Positions 1-6,355 of a stretch of DNA of 6,355 bases are shown here, one piece after another. The position numbers and the translations under genes are program-made. The stretch's first letter is position 1. Each line of letters starts with the position of its first letter. The stretch is from Anaerolineae bacterium (GTDB lineage: Bacteria > Chloroflexota > Anaerolineae > UBA1429). The stretch spans positions 1-6,355 of the forward strand of contig SKLG01000309.1 of assembly GCA_007123335.1 (NCBI GenBank). Reading direction: 5' to 3'. Under the pieces are notes generated by a model. It had not been told where the DNA came from. It saw only the letters and a list, made by a program, of their open reading frames with translations, and did not search any database.

Positions 1-872
1 ACACGAGGAGTTCCGTGTCGCTTTTCCCCGTCGATAATCGGAGCGCTGGCGACCACCTCGTCGTCGTCTACCAGATAATAACGGTAGATCGGTTCTTCTT
101 CCTCCTCCTCAGTCAGCGGGAGGCGGGCGACACGCACCGGCAATGGCGAGGCATCGCCAAAGATCGCCTGAGCCACCGCATTCTCGGGATCCAGAGCCTG
201 AGCGCGTTGCAGTAGAGCACGCGCCTGATCGTCCTGGTCGGTTTGCAGCCAGAGCTGTCCGAGAATCAGATTTGCCTTTAGACAATGGGGCAGCTCGGCC
301 AGAATCCCCTGACAGACGGCCCCGGCATCGGCCAGGCGGCGATCATGCCAAAGGGCCTGGGCAAGGGCCACACGCAGGTCAAAACGATGGGGCTCCTCGG
401 CTACCAACTCGCGCAACTCGCCGATGGCCTTGGGAAAAAGCTGTGCACGCATATACACGCGCGCCAGAGCGCCGCGGCTCATGACGATACGACCAGACCC
501 CTCGGGAGTGCGTTGGCGATGAAGCCTTTGCAGCTCGGCGCGAACCTGCTGATTGCGCGGGGAAAGCTCCACAGCGCGCTCGAACTGCCAGATCGCCTCA
601 TCCAAGAGGCCGCGAGCCTCATAGATGGCGCCGAGACCAACATAGCCGACGACATTCTCGGGGTCTGCGCCCAGCAGGCGCCGCAGAAGGTTGGCCGCAT
701 CCTCGTATCTGCCGAGCTCCAGGTAGATCTGGCCCAACACGCCATAGGTGCCCAGATGCCGGGGGTACGTCATTAGAACGCGCTGACACCTGGCCAGCGC
801 GCTAGAGATGTGCCGCTGCGCCACATCGCGCTGTGCCTGTTCATACTGACCTCGCACGGTCAGATCGCTCAT
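1..872 (-). CDS. TPR-repeat protein, N-terminal part (3' end beyond window)
   Basis: The frame read leftward from the ATG at 872-870 stays open to the window edge, giving 290 complete residues. The start is supported by a GAGGAG ribosome site (878-883) five bases upstream and by a strong promoter at 908-936. The protein is mostly tandem TPR-like helical hairpins, at roughly residues 10-39, 41-73, 74-107, 127-163, 164-197 and 198-231. Units 2, 3 and 6 are the clearest, with the family pattern of LG..Y/L...G....A...... and a final DPEN or SPRN. No signal peptide or membrane segment is seen, so it is probably cytoplasmic. After the repeats comes an acidic linker with six consecutive glutamates (about residues 255-260) and then a VDDDE stretch, which suggests another domain downstream. 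TPR arrays usually mediate protein-protein contacts; no partner or specific function can be assigned. The TPR call is firm, the role is unknown. Confidence 0.88.
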   Translation of the reverse strand, partial: MSDLTVRGQYEQAQRDVAQRHISSALARCQRVLMTYPRHLGTYGVLGQIYLELGRYEDAANLLRRLLGADPENVVGYVGLGAIYEARGLLDEAIWQFERAVELSPRNQQVRAELQRLHRQRTPEGSGRIVMSRGALARVYMRAQLFPKAIGELRELVAEEPHRFDLRVALAQALWHDRRLADAGAVCQGILAELPHCLKANLILGQLWLQTDQDDQARALLQRAQALDPENAVAQAIFGDASPLPVRVARLPLTEEEEEEPIYRYYLVDDDEVVASAPIIDGEKRHGTPR

Positions 873-907
873 ACTCGCTCCTCGGCCATGTGCTCCGGAT
901 TCGCGGT

Positions 908-936
908 ATTATGCGTCAGTAAAAGCGTTGTGTCAA
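908..936 (-). promoter_or_regulatory. sigma70-type promoter of the TPR gene
   Basis: On the minus strand there is a perfect -35 box TTGACA (931-936), a 17-base spacer and a -10 box CATAAT (908-913), five of six matches to consensus. Transcription would begin near 901, leaving a leader of about 29 bases that contains the GAGGAG ribosome site. The -35 box lies inside a perfect dyad CGTTG-TGT-CAACG (926-938), and the hexamer CGTCAG occurs at both 914-919 and 937-942. These could be regulator contacts, but that is inference. Confidence 0.8.
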
Positions 937-1010
937 CGTCAGCACGTTTCGCCTCGCGCCAGGGCGATCGCTCATCCCGGCAGCCCGCCCAGGGGCTGGT
1001 TATAGAAGAA

Positions 1011-1071
1011 ATGGCGCCATGATCATGAAGATAAGGATCAAAGATGTTTTTATGATAATATTGTCATGATC
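1011..1071. repeat. palindrome cluster upstream of the hydrolase
   Basis: This AT-rich part of the divergent intergenic region holds several overlapping symmetrical sequences. There is a perfect 10-base palindrome ATGGCGCCAT (1011-1020), a perfect 8-base palindrome ATGATCAT (1019-1026) and a near-perfect 16-base palindrome ATGATAATATTGTCAT (1052-1067, one mismatched pair). In addition GATCATGA (1021-1028) is the exact reverse complement of TCATGATC (1064-1071). CATGAT recurs at 1018, 1065 and 1084. The layout resembles operator DNA for a dimeric regulator of the downstream hydrolase. No convincing -35/-10 pair was found for that gene; TATGAT (1051-1056) is a possible -10 box without a good -35. 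Confidence 0.45.
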
Positions 1072-1103
1072 GAAATCGTCATACATGATATGGAGGGATA
1101 GCC

Positions 1104-1904
1104 ATGACGACGGCCCAGAACACTTTGCGCGTCGCAGCGGTGCAGATGCCGGTCAATGACCAGGTTGAGGAGAACCTTGAACACGTCCTACGCGCCATGA
1201 GGCGTTGTGCCGAGGATCGGGTCGAGCTTGCCGTGTTTCCAGAGACGGCGCTCACCGGATACAGCCCCAGCATCGGCCACGGGCGCGATCCAGAGGACTG
1301 GCCAACCGTGCAGCAGGCGCTGGAACGAGTGGCCGAGGCCGCCAAGGAGATGGGACTGTGGGTCGCCCTCGGCACCGAGGCCTGGCAGGACGACCACTGG
1401 CGGAATCGCCTGTGCATCTATGGGCCCGATGGCGAGGAGATCACCCACTATGACAAGGTGCACCTCATGGATGCCGACACCAGGTTCTATGAGCCTGGTG
1501 ACCGCTATCCCGTGTTTCTGCTGGGCGATATCGTGGTAGGGCTGCAAATCTGCTATGACGCGCGCTTTCCCGAAGGATATCGCGCCCTCTTGCATCAGGG
1601 CGCCCAGGTCATCGTGCAGGGCTTTTACGGGGCCGGCGGCGACACTTGGAAGGTGCCGGTGTTGGCCGCCCATCTGCGCTCCCGGGCTGCCGAGAGCGGC
1701 TGCTTTGTCGTCGCCGCCAACGTGGCTGCGCCGTTGCAGATCATGGTCTCGCAGATCGTCGACCCATTAGGCCTGCTCCTGGCACAGGCCAATCAGGATC
1801 ACGCGGAGATCATCACCGCCGATCTCGACCTCCAAAGGGTAGACCAGAGCGAGATTCGCCGCAATTACTGGACTCGATTTGAGGGTCGGACACTATCATC
1901 CTGA
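1104..1904 (+). CDS. carbon-nitrogen hydrolase (nitrilase superfamily)
   Basis: A complete 266-residue protein with ATG start and TGA stop; GGAGGG at 1092-1097 lies six bases before the ATG. The whole length matches the alpha-beta-beta-alpha fold of nitrilase-superfamily amidases. The catalytic triad is visible: Glu47 in FPETALTGYSP, Lys118 in YDKVHLMD and nucleophile Cys150 in LQICYDARFPEGYRAL. The additional conserved glutamate is Glu130 in FYEPGD. Such enzymes cleave non-peptide C-N bonds (amides, ureas, sometimes nitriles) through a cysteine thioester, usually as cytoplasmic dimers or higher oligomers. The CYDxRFPE signature and the short length fit omega-amidase or Nit-like or carbamoylase-like members rather than true nitrilases, but the substrate cannot be read from sequence. 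No fused domain (as in NAD synthetase or apolipoprotein N-acyltransferase) and no signal peptide is seen. It appears monocistronic: the flanking gene upstream is divergent, and a 276-base gap with its own promoter follows. Confidence 0.95.
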   Translation: MTTAQNTLRVAAVQMPVNDQVEENLEHVLRAMRRCAEDRVELAVFPETALTGYSPSIGHGRDPEDWPTVQQALERVAEAAKEMGLWVALGTEAWQDDHWRNRLCIYGPDGEEITHYDKVHLMDADTRFYEPGDRYPVFLLGDIVVGLQICYDARFPEGYRALLHQGAQVIVQGFYGAGGDTWKVPVLAAHLRSRAAESGCFVVAANVAAPLQIMVSQIVDPLGLLLAQANQDHAEIITADLDLQRVDQSEIRRNYWTRFEGRTLSS

Positions 1905-2030
1905 GAGCAAAAGTATGCCGCGAAGGATATACGTCTACCCAAAGAAAGACGCACCCGTATCTTGAACGGCATCTGGGCGTCCTACGTATTGAATAGACTT
2001 GCAGCATGTGCGGCAACGGCCGCTTGAAAA

Positions 2031-2059
2031 TTGGACGCCGACAATGAGGATGTTATAAT
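2031..2059 (+). promoter_or_regulatory. probable promoter of the response-regulator operon
   Basis: A perfect -10 box TATAAT (2054-2059) is preceded at 17 bases by TTGGAC (2031-2036), a weak three-of-six match to the -35 consensus. Transcription would start near 2066 and give a leader of about 115 bases before the ATG at 2181. The -10 box is covered by a dyad listed separately. The weak -35 box would fit a promoter needing an activator, but this is inference. Confidence 0.55.
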
Positions 2060-2063
2060 CCTC
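2046..2063. repeat. dyad centred on the -10 box
   Basis: GAGGAT (2046-2051) and ATCCTC (2058-2063) form a perfect 6-base inverted repeat around GTTATA, so the dyad encloses the TATAAT box. A protein bound here would block RNA polymerase. ATCCT also occurs at 2066-2070, 2116-2120 and 2156-2160, so the half-site motif is scattered through the leader. Operator function is inferred only from position and symmetry. Confidence 0.4.
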
Positions 2064-2081
2064 TTATCCTGGGGTCAAGTA

Positions 2082-2120
2082 AGGTTTTCCTGCGTCAGTG
2101 CCAAGGACGCTGGAAATCCT
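2082..2120 (+). repeat. 39-base imperfect inverted repeat in the regulator leader
   Basis: The left arm AGGTTTTCCTGCGTC (2082-2096) pairs with the right arm GACGCTGGAAATCCT (2106-2120) around a 9-base loop. Thirteen of 15 positions pair; both exceptions are T-T oppositions (2085/2117 and 2091/2111), giving helices of 3, 5 and 5 pairs. It lies just downstream of the predicted transcription start, so it could fold as a leader RNA hairpin or act as a DNA dyad. No run of T follows the right arm, so it is not a standard intrinsic terminator. Confidence 0.6.
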
Positions 2121-2180
2121 CTCGATCATCCCGAGTTATGGTTCACCATGTTGACATCCTGGACAAGAGGGTGAGAAGAT

Positions 2181-2867
2181 ATGCGCATATTGGCTGTCGA
2201 TGATGATCGCAACAATCTGAAAATGCTCGCCTTTCTCCTCGGCGAAGAGGGCTATGAGGTGCTGACCACGGACAATGGCAGGACGGCCATCGAGATGGTG
2301 GATTCGCAACATCCCGATCTCATCATCCTGGACTTGATGATGCCGCAGATCGATGGCTACGAGGTCTGCCGCCGAGTCCGGCAGACGACCGATGTGCCCA
2401 TCATTATCCTGTCGGCCAAGGGCGAGACGCAGGACAAGGTGCAGGGCCTCAACCTGGGCGCCGACGACTATTTGCCCAAACCGTTCGAGCCCTCAGAACT
2501 CCTGGCGCGGGTCAAGGCCGTGCTACGCCGCAGCGAGATGTCGATCTTTGAGGATGCGAATGTGGCCGTGGTGGTCGGCGGTCTGCGGCTCGATCCGGTG
2601 GGCAATCGGGTCACCCTGGTCGATGGCGAGACCCTGGATCTGACGCCCATCGAATTCCGCCTGTTGCACTGCTTGATGCGCAATGCCGGTCGCACCCTGA
2701 CCCACGATTTTCTGCTCAACCACGCCTGGGGATACGAATACGAAGGCTATAGCAATCAAATCGCGGTGTATGTGCGGCGTCTGCGTAGCAAGATCGAAGA
2801 GGATCCGGCTAATCCACAGTTCATCACCACCGTTCGAGGCCTGGGCTATCGTTTCGAAAAGTGCTAG
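2181..2867 (+). CDS. OmpR/PhoB-family response regulator
   Basis: A complete 228-residue two-component transcription factor. Residues 1-115 are the receiver domain: acidic pocket Asp7-Asp9 in ILAVDDD, phospho-acceptor Asp51 in LIILDLMMPQIDGYEV, switch residue Ser78 in IILSAK and Lys100 in YLPKPF. Residues about 130-226 are a winged-helix DNA-binding domain with LDLTPIEFRLL, the recognition helix around SNQIAVYVRRLRSKIE (191-206) and the wing ITTVRGLGYRF (215-225). All residues needed for phosphorylation by a histidine kinase are present. The start is supported by GAGGG (2167-2171) nine bases before the ATG. The gene has a probable promoter and a long hairpin upstream. The next gene follows on the same strand after 58 bases (or 4 bases with the earlier possible start), so the two are probably co-transcribed. 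The exact target genes are unknown. Confidence 0.96.
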   Translation: MRILAVDDDRNNLKMLAFLLGEEGYEVLTTDNGRTAIEMVDSQHPDLIILDLMMPQIDGYEVCRRVRQTTDVPIIILSAKGETQDKVQGLNLGADDYLPKPFEPSELLARVKAVLRRSEMSIFEDANVAVVVGGLRLDPVGNRVTLVDGETLDLTPIEFRLLHCLMRNAGRTLTHDFLLNHAWGYEYEGYSNQIAVYVRRLRSKIEEDPANPQFITTVRGLGYRFEKC

Positions 2868-2912
2868 CACTATGTGGACAATCCCGACCGTGCGCCTGTC
2901 AGCCTTGAGACC

Positions 2913-2916
2913 GAGG
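2913..2916 (+). promoter_or_regulatory. ribosome site deciding the start of the repeat protein
   Basis: GAGG ends nine bases before the ATG at 2926. The in-frame ATG at 2872, only four bases after the regulator stop codon, has no purine-rich ribosome site and would put about 37 residues before the hydrophobic core of the export signal. Starting at 2926 leaves a normal basic N-region. The upstream start remains possible through translational coupling. Confidence 0.5.
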
Positions 2917-2925
2917 TACGCTATC

Positions 2926-5900
2926 ATGCATCGTATCGCCGCCCTGCCGCACGCGCTCTTGACCGCGGTTCGCCCCCTCCGAACCGCCATCATTCTGGCT
3001 ATCGGAACGCTGCTGCTCTTGCATCTAGGCGGATTGGGACGCGCGCTGGTCGCGCAAAGCCCGCGCCCACGGAGCGATGACGCCGTAGGCGTCGTTCTCA
3101 GCGCCGAGGCATCATGGACCTTGCGGCCCACCGGGTGGGTTAGCCGACCGACGACCGTGTCGGCCACGGTGGTCGATGCCGACGGCCTGCACGCCGATAG
3201 CGCTGCCTACCGCATCTCTACCAATGGCGGCGGCAATTGGAGCGATTGGATGGGCGGTGCCGAGATTGACTATTCGTCCCCTGTCTCCACCACCGTACAT
3301 ATGACGGCCACGGTGGCCGGGTTCATCGATTCGGAGACTCAGAATCGCGTGCAGTTCCGCATCGACGATTGGACCGACAATACCGAGGAATCTCCGATTC
3401 ATACGGTGCAGGTGGACGGCACTCCACCGGCGGCGCCCATCAACCTCACGGCCACGCCGGCAAGCTGGACCAACGTCGACAGCTTTGCTCTCAACTGGAC
3501 CAATCCCTCGGATCTGACCTCCGTGGTCAAGGCCTATTACAAGATCGGCACCACGCCGCCCGTCTCCGTCGACGACTGGACGAGCGTGCGTGAAGGGGCG
3601 AATATCCAGAGCATCACCAACGTGATGCTGGGGGCGCACGGCGCGCAAAAGGCCTATGTCTGGCTGGAGGACGCCGTGGGCAACCGCAATCATCAGAATC
3701 ATGCCCAGGTAGATCTCTTGCTCGATCAGGTTCCGCCGACCAGCCCCTTGTACCTGACGGTCACGCCGGCGTCATGGACGAGCACCAACGCCTTTACCCT
3801 GCAATGGACCAACCCAACGCCGCAGGATGCGCCGATCTCCCGCGCCTTTGTCAAGTTTGGCGCCGCACCAACCACCGCGGGAGACTATGGTCAAGCTTTC
3901 GATGGCAGCGACATCAACCAGATCAACAATCTCCAGGCGCCCCACACCGGGGAAGTCGTCTGTTACCTCTGGCTTGGCGATGAGGCGGGCAACGCCGACC
4001 ACACGACAGCGGTGGCCACCACGCTGCGCTACGCCGGAAGCGAGGCGCCCGATGCGCCCGTTGGCCTGCAAATTGAGCCCTCCGGATGGACCCGCGAGAA
4101 CGCCTTTATGGCGACATGGAACAATCCGACAACGCCGGCGGGCATCTGCGCCGCCTGGTACAAATGGGGCGCTCCCCCCGCCAACGCCACCGATGGCACC
4201 CGCGTCGAGGGGGCAAACATCCAGACGCTGACCGGCCTGCAAGCGCCAAACGAGGGCACGAACACCCTCCATGTATGGCTGGAGGATTGCGTCGGCAACC
4301 GCAACCACGCCAAGCGTAGAAGCATCAGTGCCCTCCTGGATAGGACGCCGCCCCAAACCGAGCACAGCTTTAGCCCGCCCTTGCCGGCCAGCGGTTGGTT
4401 CAACACCAATGTGACCGTGAACCTGACAGCGACCGACGCCCACTCGGGCGTACAAGAGACATTGTGGCGCGAGGAAGGGGCGCTGGCCAAGTCGGGCACC
4501 TCTTTTACCGCCACCGACCATACTACTGCGTACCAGTATTGGTCCATTGATAACGCGGGTAACGAGGAGACGGTCCAGTCTTTGACGGTGCCCATCGACA
4601 AGGAGCCGCCCACCAGCACCATGACGCTGACACCTCCCGAGCCGGCCAGCAGCTGGTATGCCGAGATGGTGACGGCGCAGATCACCGCCGAGGATACGCT
4701 GTCGGGGTGGGATGGAGATACCTGGTATCGGATCAACCAGGCCGGTTGGATCAAGGGCACCCAATTTACCCTCACTGACACCGGCGTTTATACCGTCACC
4801 TACTATTCCATGGACCGCGCCGGCAATGAGGAGACGACGCCCAAGACGCGGGTCATCCGCATCGATCAGGAGCCGCCGACGGTGACGGCCACCCCCGACA
4901 AGGTGGGCGAGTTTGTGCGCCCACCGGTGGTGATCACCATCGAGGCGAGCGGCGGCTATTCGGGCATCGAGACCATCGAATATCGGCTGCGAGGCGACAC
5001 CGCCTGGACCACCGGCGATACCATCGTCATCCCCGACGGCGTAGAGGACCGGGCCTATACCTACGACTATCGCGCTCGCGACAGGGCTGGCAACGAGGCC
5101 TCGGGAAGCATCACGGTCAAGATCGACACCACCCCACCGCCGCCGCCGCAGAACCTGTCGGCCACTCCGGCCCAGTGGGTGAACTATAACGACGACTTTG
5201 GCATAAGCTGGCACAACCCGTTCGACGATTCGGGCATCGCCGGCGTGTACTACCAGCTCAATATAGACCCCATCGAAGATACAAGCTACGCCACCTTTGA
5301 AGCCGGGAGCGGGATCAACTCCCTATCAGACCTCTCGGTGCTCTCTCAAGGGCGCCACACCATCTACGTGTGGCTTCAAGACGGGGCGGGCAACAGCGAT
5401 CCCCACATGCGCGCCGTCCTGCCCAACGCCTTTCGCCTGGATACCACACCGCCTCTTTGCCTCACGCCCATCGTCGAAGGGACGTTGGGGAATAACGATA
5501 TCTACACTAGCGCTGTGACGGTAACGCTCCGCGCCGGGGACACCCTGAGCGGCGTGGCAGAGATGCGCTATCGGATAAACGGGGGAGCCTGGGTTAGTGT
5601 GCTCAAGCCAGATCATCCCACCCAGGGCACACACCCGGTGATCATCGAGAGCGATGGACACCATCGTATCGATTACATGGCTCGCGACGCTGCCGATAAC
5701 TGGAGCAGCATATGCCACCAACACGTCCGTGTCGACCGTACCCCACCCAGCTCGCCGCAGAACGTCGCCGTCACACCCAGCGGCTGGACATCAAGCAATA
5801 ACTTTGCGCTGACCTGGCAAAACCCCGATGATTTCTCGGGGATCGCCGGCATCCATATCAAAAAAGGCGAACCGCCGACGACGAACGAGGATGGCGAGTT

Positions 5901-6355
5901 CCATCCGCGAGCATTGAACGAAACCCACATCTCGGGCATCACCGTAGACAGCCAGGGCGAGACCCCGGTCTATCTGTGGCTCAAGGATAGGGCCGGCAAT
6001 GTCGACAAGAGCACGGCCGTCTCGACCACGCTGCGCTTTGACAACACGCCGCCTATCACCACGCCGATCATCGAGGGCACCGAGCGCAACTCCTATTACA
6101 TCTCGGCGGTCAGCTTGCGATTTGAGGCCACCGACAATGCGTCGGGCGTGGACACCACCCGATACCGCATCAACGACGCGGTCAACTGGTCGACGTGGGA
6201 GGGGCAGCCCGTCATCCTCGACCGCGAGGGTGTCTATACTGTGACGTATCACTCTATCGACCACGCGAACAACCAGGAAGCGGTCAAGACTTCAGAGAAG
6301 ATCAAGATCGACCTGCGCCCGCCGACGAGCAGCGTGAGGGTAAGGACGGACTATG
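2926..6355 (+). CDS. giant exported Ig/OmpL47-type repeat protein, N-terminal 1143 residues (possible sensor kinase ectodomain)
   Basis: The frame is open from ATG 2926 (alternative ATG 2872) to the window edge. Residues 1-19 carry Arg and His; TAIILAIGTLLLLHLGGLG (20-38) is hydrophobic and ends near ALVAQS, giving a signal peptide or uncleaved anchor. Residues about 61-165 form a first Ig-like unit with YRISTNGGGNWSDW. Then come type A units (fibronectin/Ig-like: TPP..P.NL..TP..W......F.L.W.NP, ending VWL.D..GN) at 166-268, 269-372, 373-473, 736-840 and 939-1040. Type B units (OmpL47-type: TPPxT..., ATD..SGV....YRIN....W, then Y.S.D.AGNEE) are at 474-559, 560-648, 649-735, 841-938 and 1041-1130, with another starting at 1131. 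The protein is thus exported and binding or structural in nature. No catalytic motif, second membrane segment or kinase domain appears before the edge. The position directly after a response regulator suggests a sensor kinase with its kinase part downstream; a surface adhesin-like protein is the alternative. Confidence 0.88.
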   Translation, partial: MHRIAALPHALLTAVRPLRTAIILAIGTLLLLHLGGLGRALVAQSPRPRSDDAVGVVLSAEASWTLRPTGWVSRPTTVSATVVDADGLHADSAAYRISTNGGGNWSDWMGGAEIDYSSPVSTTVHMTATVAGFIDSETQNRVQFRIDDWTDNTEESPIHTVQVDGTPPAAPINLTATPASWTNVDSFALNWTNPSDLTSVVKAYYKIGTTPPVSVDDWTSVREGANIQSITNVMLGAHGAQKAYVWLEDAVGNRNHQNHAQVDLLLDQVPPTSPLYLTVTPASWTSTNAFTLQWTNPTPQDAPISRAFVKFGAAPTTAGDYGQAFDGSDINQINNLQAPHTGEVVCYLWLGDEAGNADHTTAVATTLRYAGSEAPDAPVGLQIEPSGWTRENAFMATWNNPTTPAGICAAWYKWGAPPANATDGTRVEGANIQTLTGLQAPNEGTNTLHVWLEDCVGNRNHAKRRSISALLDRTPPQTEHSFSPPLPASGWFNTNVTVNLTATDAHSGVQETLWREEGALAKSGTSFTATDHTTAYQYWSIDNAGNEETVQSLTVPIDKEPPTSTMTLTPPEPASSWYAEMVTAQITAEDTLSGWDGDTWYRINQAGWIKGTQFTLTDTGVYTVTYYSMDRAGNEETTPKTRVIRIDQEPPTVTATPDKVGEFVRPPVVITIEASGGYSGIETIEYRLRGDTAWTTGDTIVIPDGVEDRAYTYDYRARDRAGNEASGSITVKIDTTPPPPPQNLSATPAQWVNYNDDFGISWHNPFDDSGIAGVYYQLNIDPIEDTSYATFEAGSGINSLSDLSVLSQGRHTIYVWLQDGAGNSDPHMRAVLPNAFRLDTTPPLCLTPIVEGTLGNNDIYTSAVTVTLRAGDTLSGVAEMRYRINGGAWVSVLKPDHPTQGTHPVIIESDGHHRIDYMARDAADNWSSICHQHVRVDRTPPSSPQNVAVTPSGWTSSNNFALTWQNPDDFSGIAGIHIKKGEPPTTNEDGEFHPRALNETHISGITVDSQGETPVYLWLKDRAGNVDKSTAVSTTLRFDNTPPITTPIIEGTERNSYYISAVSLRFEATDNASGVDTTRYRINDAVNWSTWEGQPVILDREGVYTVTYHSIDHANNQEAVKTSEKIKIDLRPPTSSVRVRTDY
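3421..4344 (+). repeat. three tandem type A units (A1-A3)
   Basis: These are protein-level repeats within the large gene, each about 100-104 residues: 3421-3729, 3730-4041 and 4042-4344. Each opens with a proline-rich hinge (GTPPAAP, VPPTSP, EAPDAP), then ATPASWT or EPSGWT, a W.NP strand, a K.G..P turn and ends with a WL.D..GN strand. A1 and A3 share REGANIQ/VEGANIQ and WLEDxVGNRNH, so these two may be the closest pair. A3 carries two cysteines (408, 455) and A2 one (346). Confidence 0.75.
4345..5130 (+). repeat. three tandem type B units (B1-B3, OmpL47-type)
   Basis: These units of 86-89 residues lie at 4345-4602, 4603-4869 and 4870-5130. The shared pattern is PPT or PPQT, a W or V strand, V...ITAED..SG, YRI or YRL, a short turn, then Y.V.Y.S.D.AGNEE and a closing V.ID linker. 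B1 is the least regular: its central strand reads TLWREEG instead of YRIN. The pattern matches the OmpL47-type beta domain known from many bacterial surface proteins. Confidence 0.72.
5131..6355 (+). repeat. alternating A-B-A-B units then the start of another B
   Basis: Units are A4 5131-5445, B4 5446-5739, A5 5740-6045, B5 6046-6315 and the beginning of B6 from 6316. A4 and A5 share W.NP.DDSGIAG or W.NPDDFSGIAG, absent from A1-A3. B4 and B5 share TPIIEGT or TPIVEGT, SAV...L.A and YRIN. This points to duplication of an A+B pair as one module. Cysteines 845 and 930 both lie in B4 and could form a disulfide, which is inference. Confidence 0.7.

Noticed and set aside
143..776. Plus-strand open frames opposite the TPR gene
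   Set aside because: The minus-strand frame has clear TPR periodicity, a promoter and a ribosome site. The plus-strand frames have none of these.
1188..1673. A 161-codon minus-strand open frame inside the hydrolase gene
   Set aside because: It is antisense to a gene with a complete catalytic set and has no ribosome site or family resemblance.
1930..1952. CGTCT...AGACG hairpin just after the hydrolase
   Set aside because: Only five base pairs with a ten-base loop and no T-run; within chance expectation.
2010..2023. GCGGC-AACG-GCCGC hairpin as a terminator for the hydrolase
   Set aside because: The stem has only five pairs, it lies over 100 bases after the stop codon and it is followed by TTGAAAATT rather than a T-run.
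2151..2156. A perfect TTGACA as a second -35 box for the response regulator
   Set aside because: At 17 bases downstream there is AGAAGA, not a -10 box, and the start of transcription would fall inside the coding region.
3772..5214. A 480-codon open frame on the minus strand, antisense to the repeat protein (also 3112-3702 and 5791-6264)
   Set aside because: High-GC coding DNA often leaves antisense frames open. The translation is low in recognisable motifs, while the plus frame shows regular domain repeats.

Overview
The window is high-GC bacterial DNA with four protein-coding genes and two short intergenic regions of 231 and 276 bases. The gene set and the style of the large repeat protein (alternating fibronectin/Ig-like units and OmpL47-type units) suggest a Chloroflexota-like bacterium such as Anaerolineae or Caldilineae. 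That placement rests on general resemblance only and is tentative. No RNA gene, transposon, CRISPR array or clear intrinsic terminator was seen.

Layout. Positions 1-872 (minus strand) hold the N-terminal 290 residues of a tetratricopeptide-repeat (TPR) protein whose 3' end lies outside the window. It has an almost ideal sigma70-type promoter at 908-936. Reading the other way, 1104-1904 (plus) encodes a complete nitrilase-superfamily carbon-nitrogen hydrolase with its full catalytic set. The divergent intergenic region between them holds a cluster of palindromes. The second intergenic region (1905-2180) contains a probable promoter with a dyad over its -10 box, then a long imperfect inverted repeat in what would be the mRNA leader.

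Positions 2181-2867 encode a complete OmpR/PhoB-type response regulator. It is followed on the same strand by an open-ended gene (best start 2926) that runs off the right edge. That gene's first 1143 residues are a signal peptide or signal anchor followed by at least a dozen extracytoplasmic beta-sandwich-type repeats of two kinds, ordered N-AAA-BBB-A-B-A-B-B.

How the genes may work together. The response regulator and the giant exported protein are probably one operon, with 58 bases between them. A regulator directly followed by a membrane-targeted protein with a very large outer region fits a two-component pair in which the downstream gene is a sensor kinase, with its kinase domains beyond the window. 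The visible part contains no kinase motif, so the alternative is a secreted or surface protein controlled by the regulator. The TPR protein and the hydrolase have separate transcription signals and no evident link to this pair.
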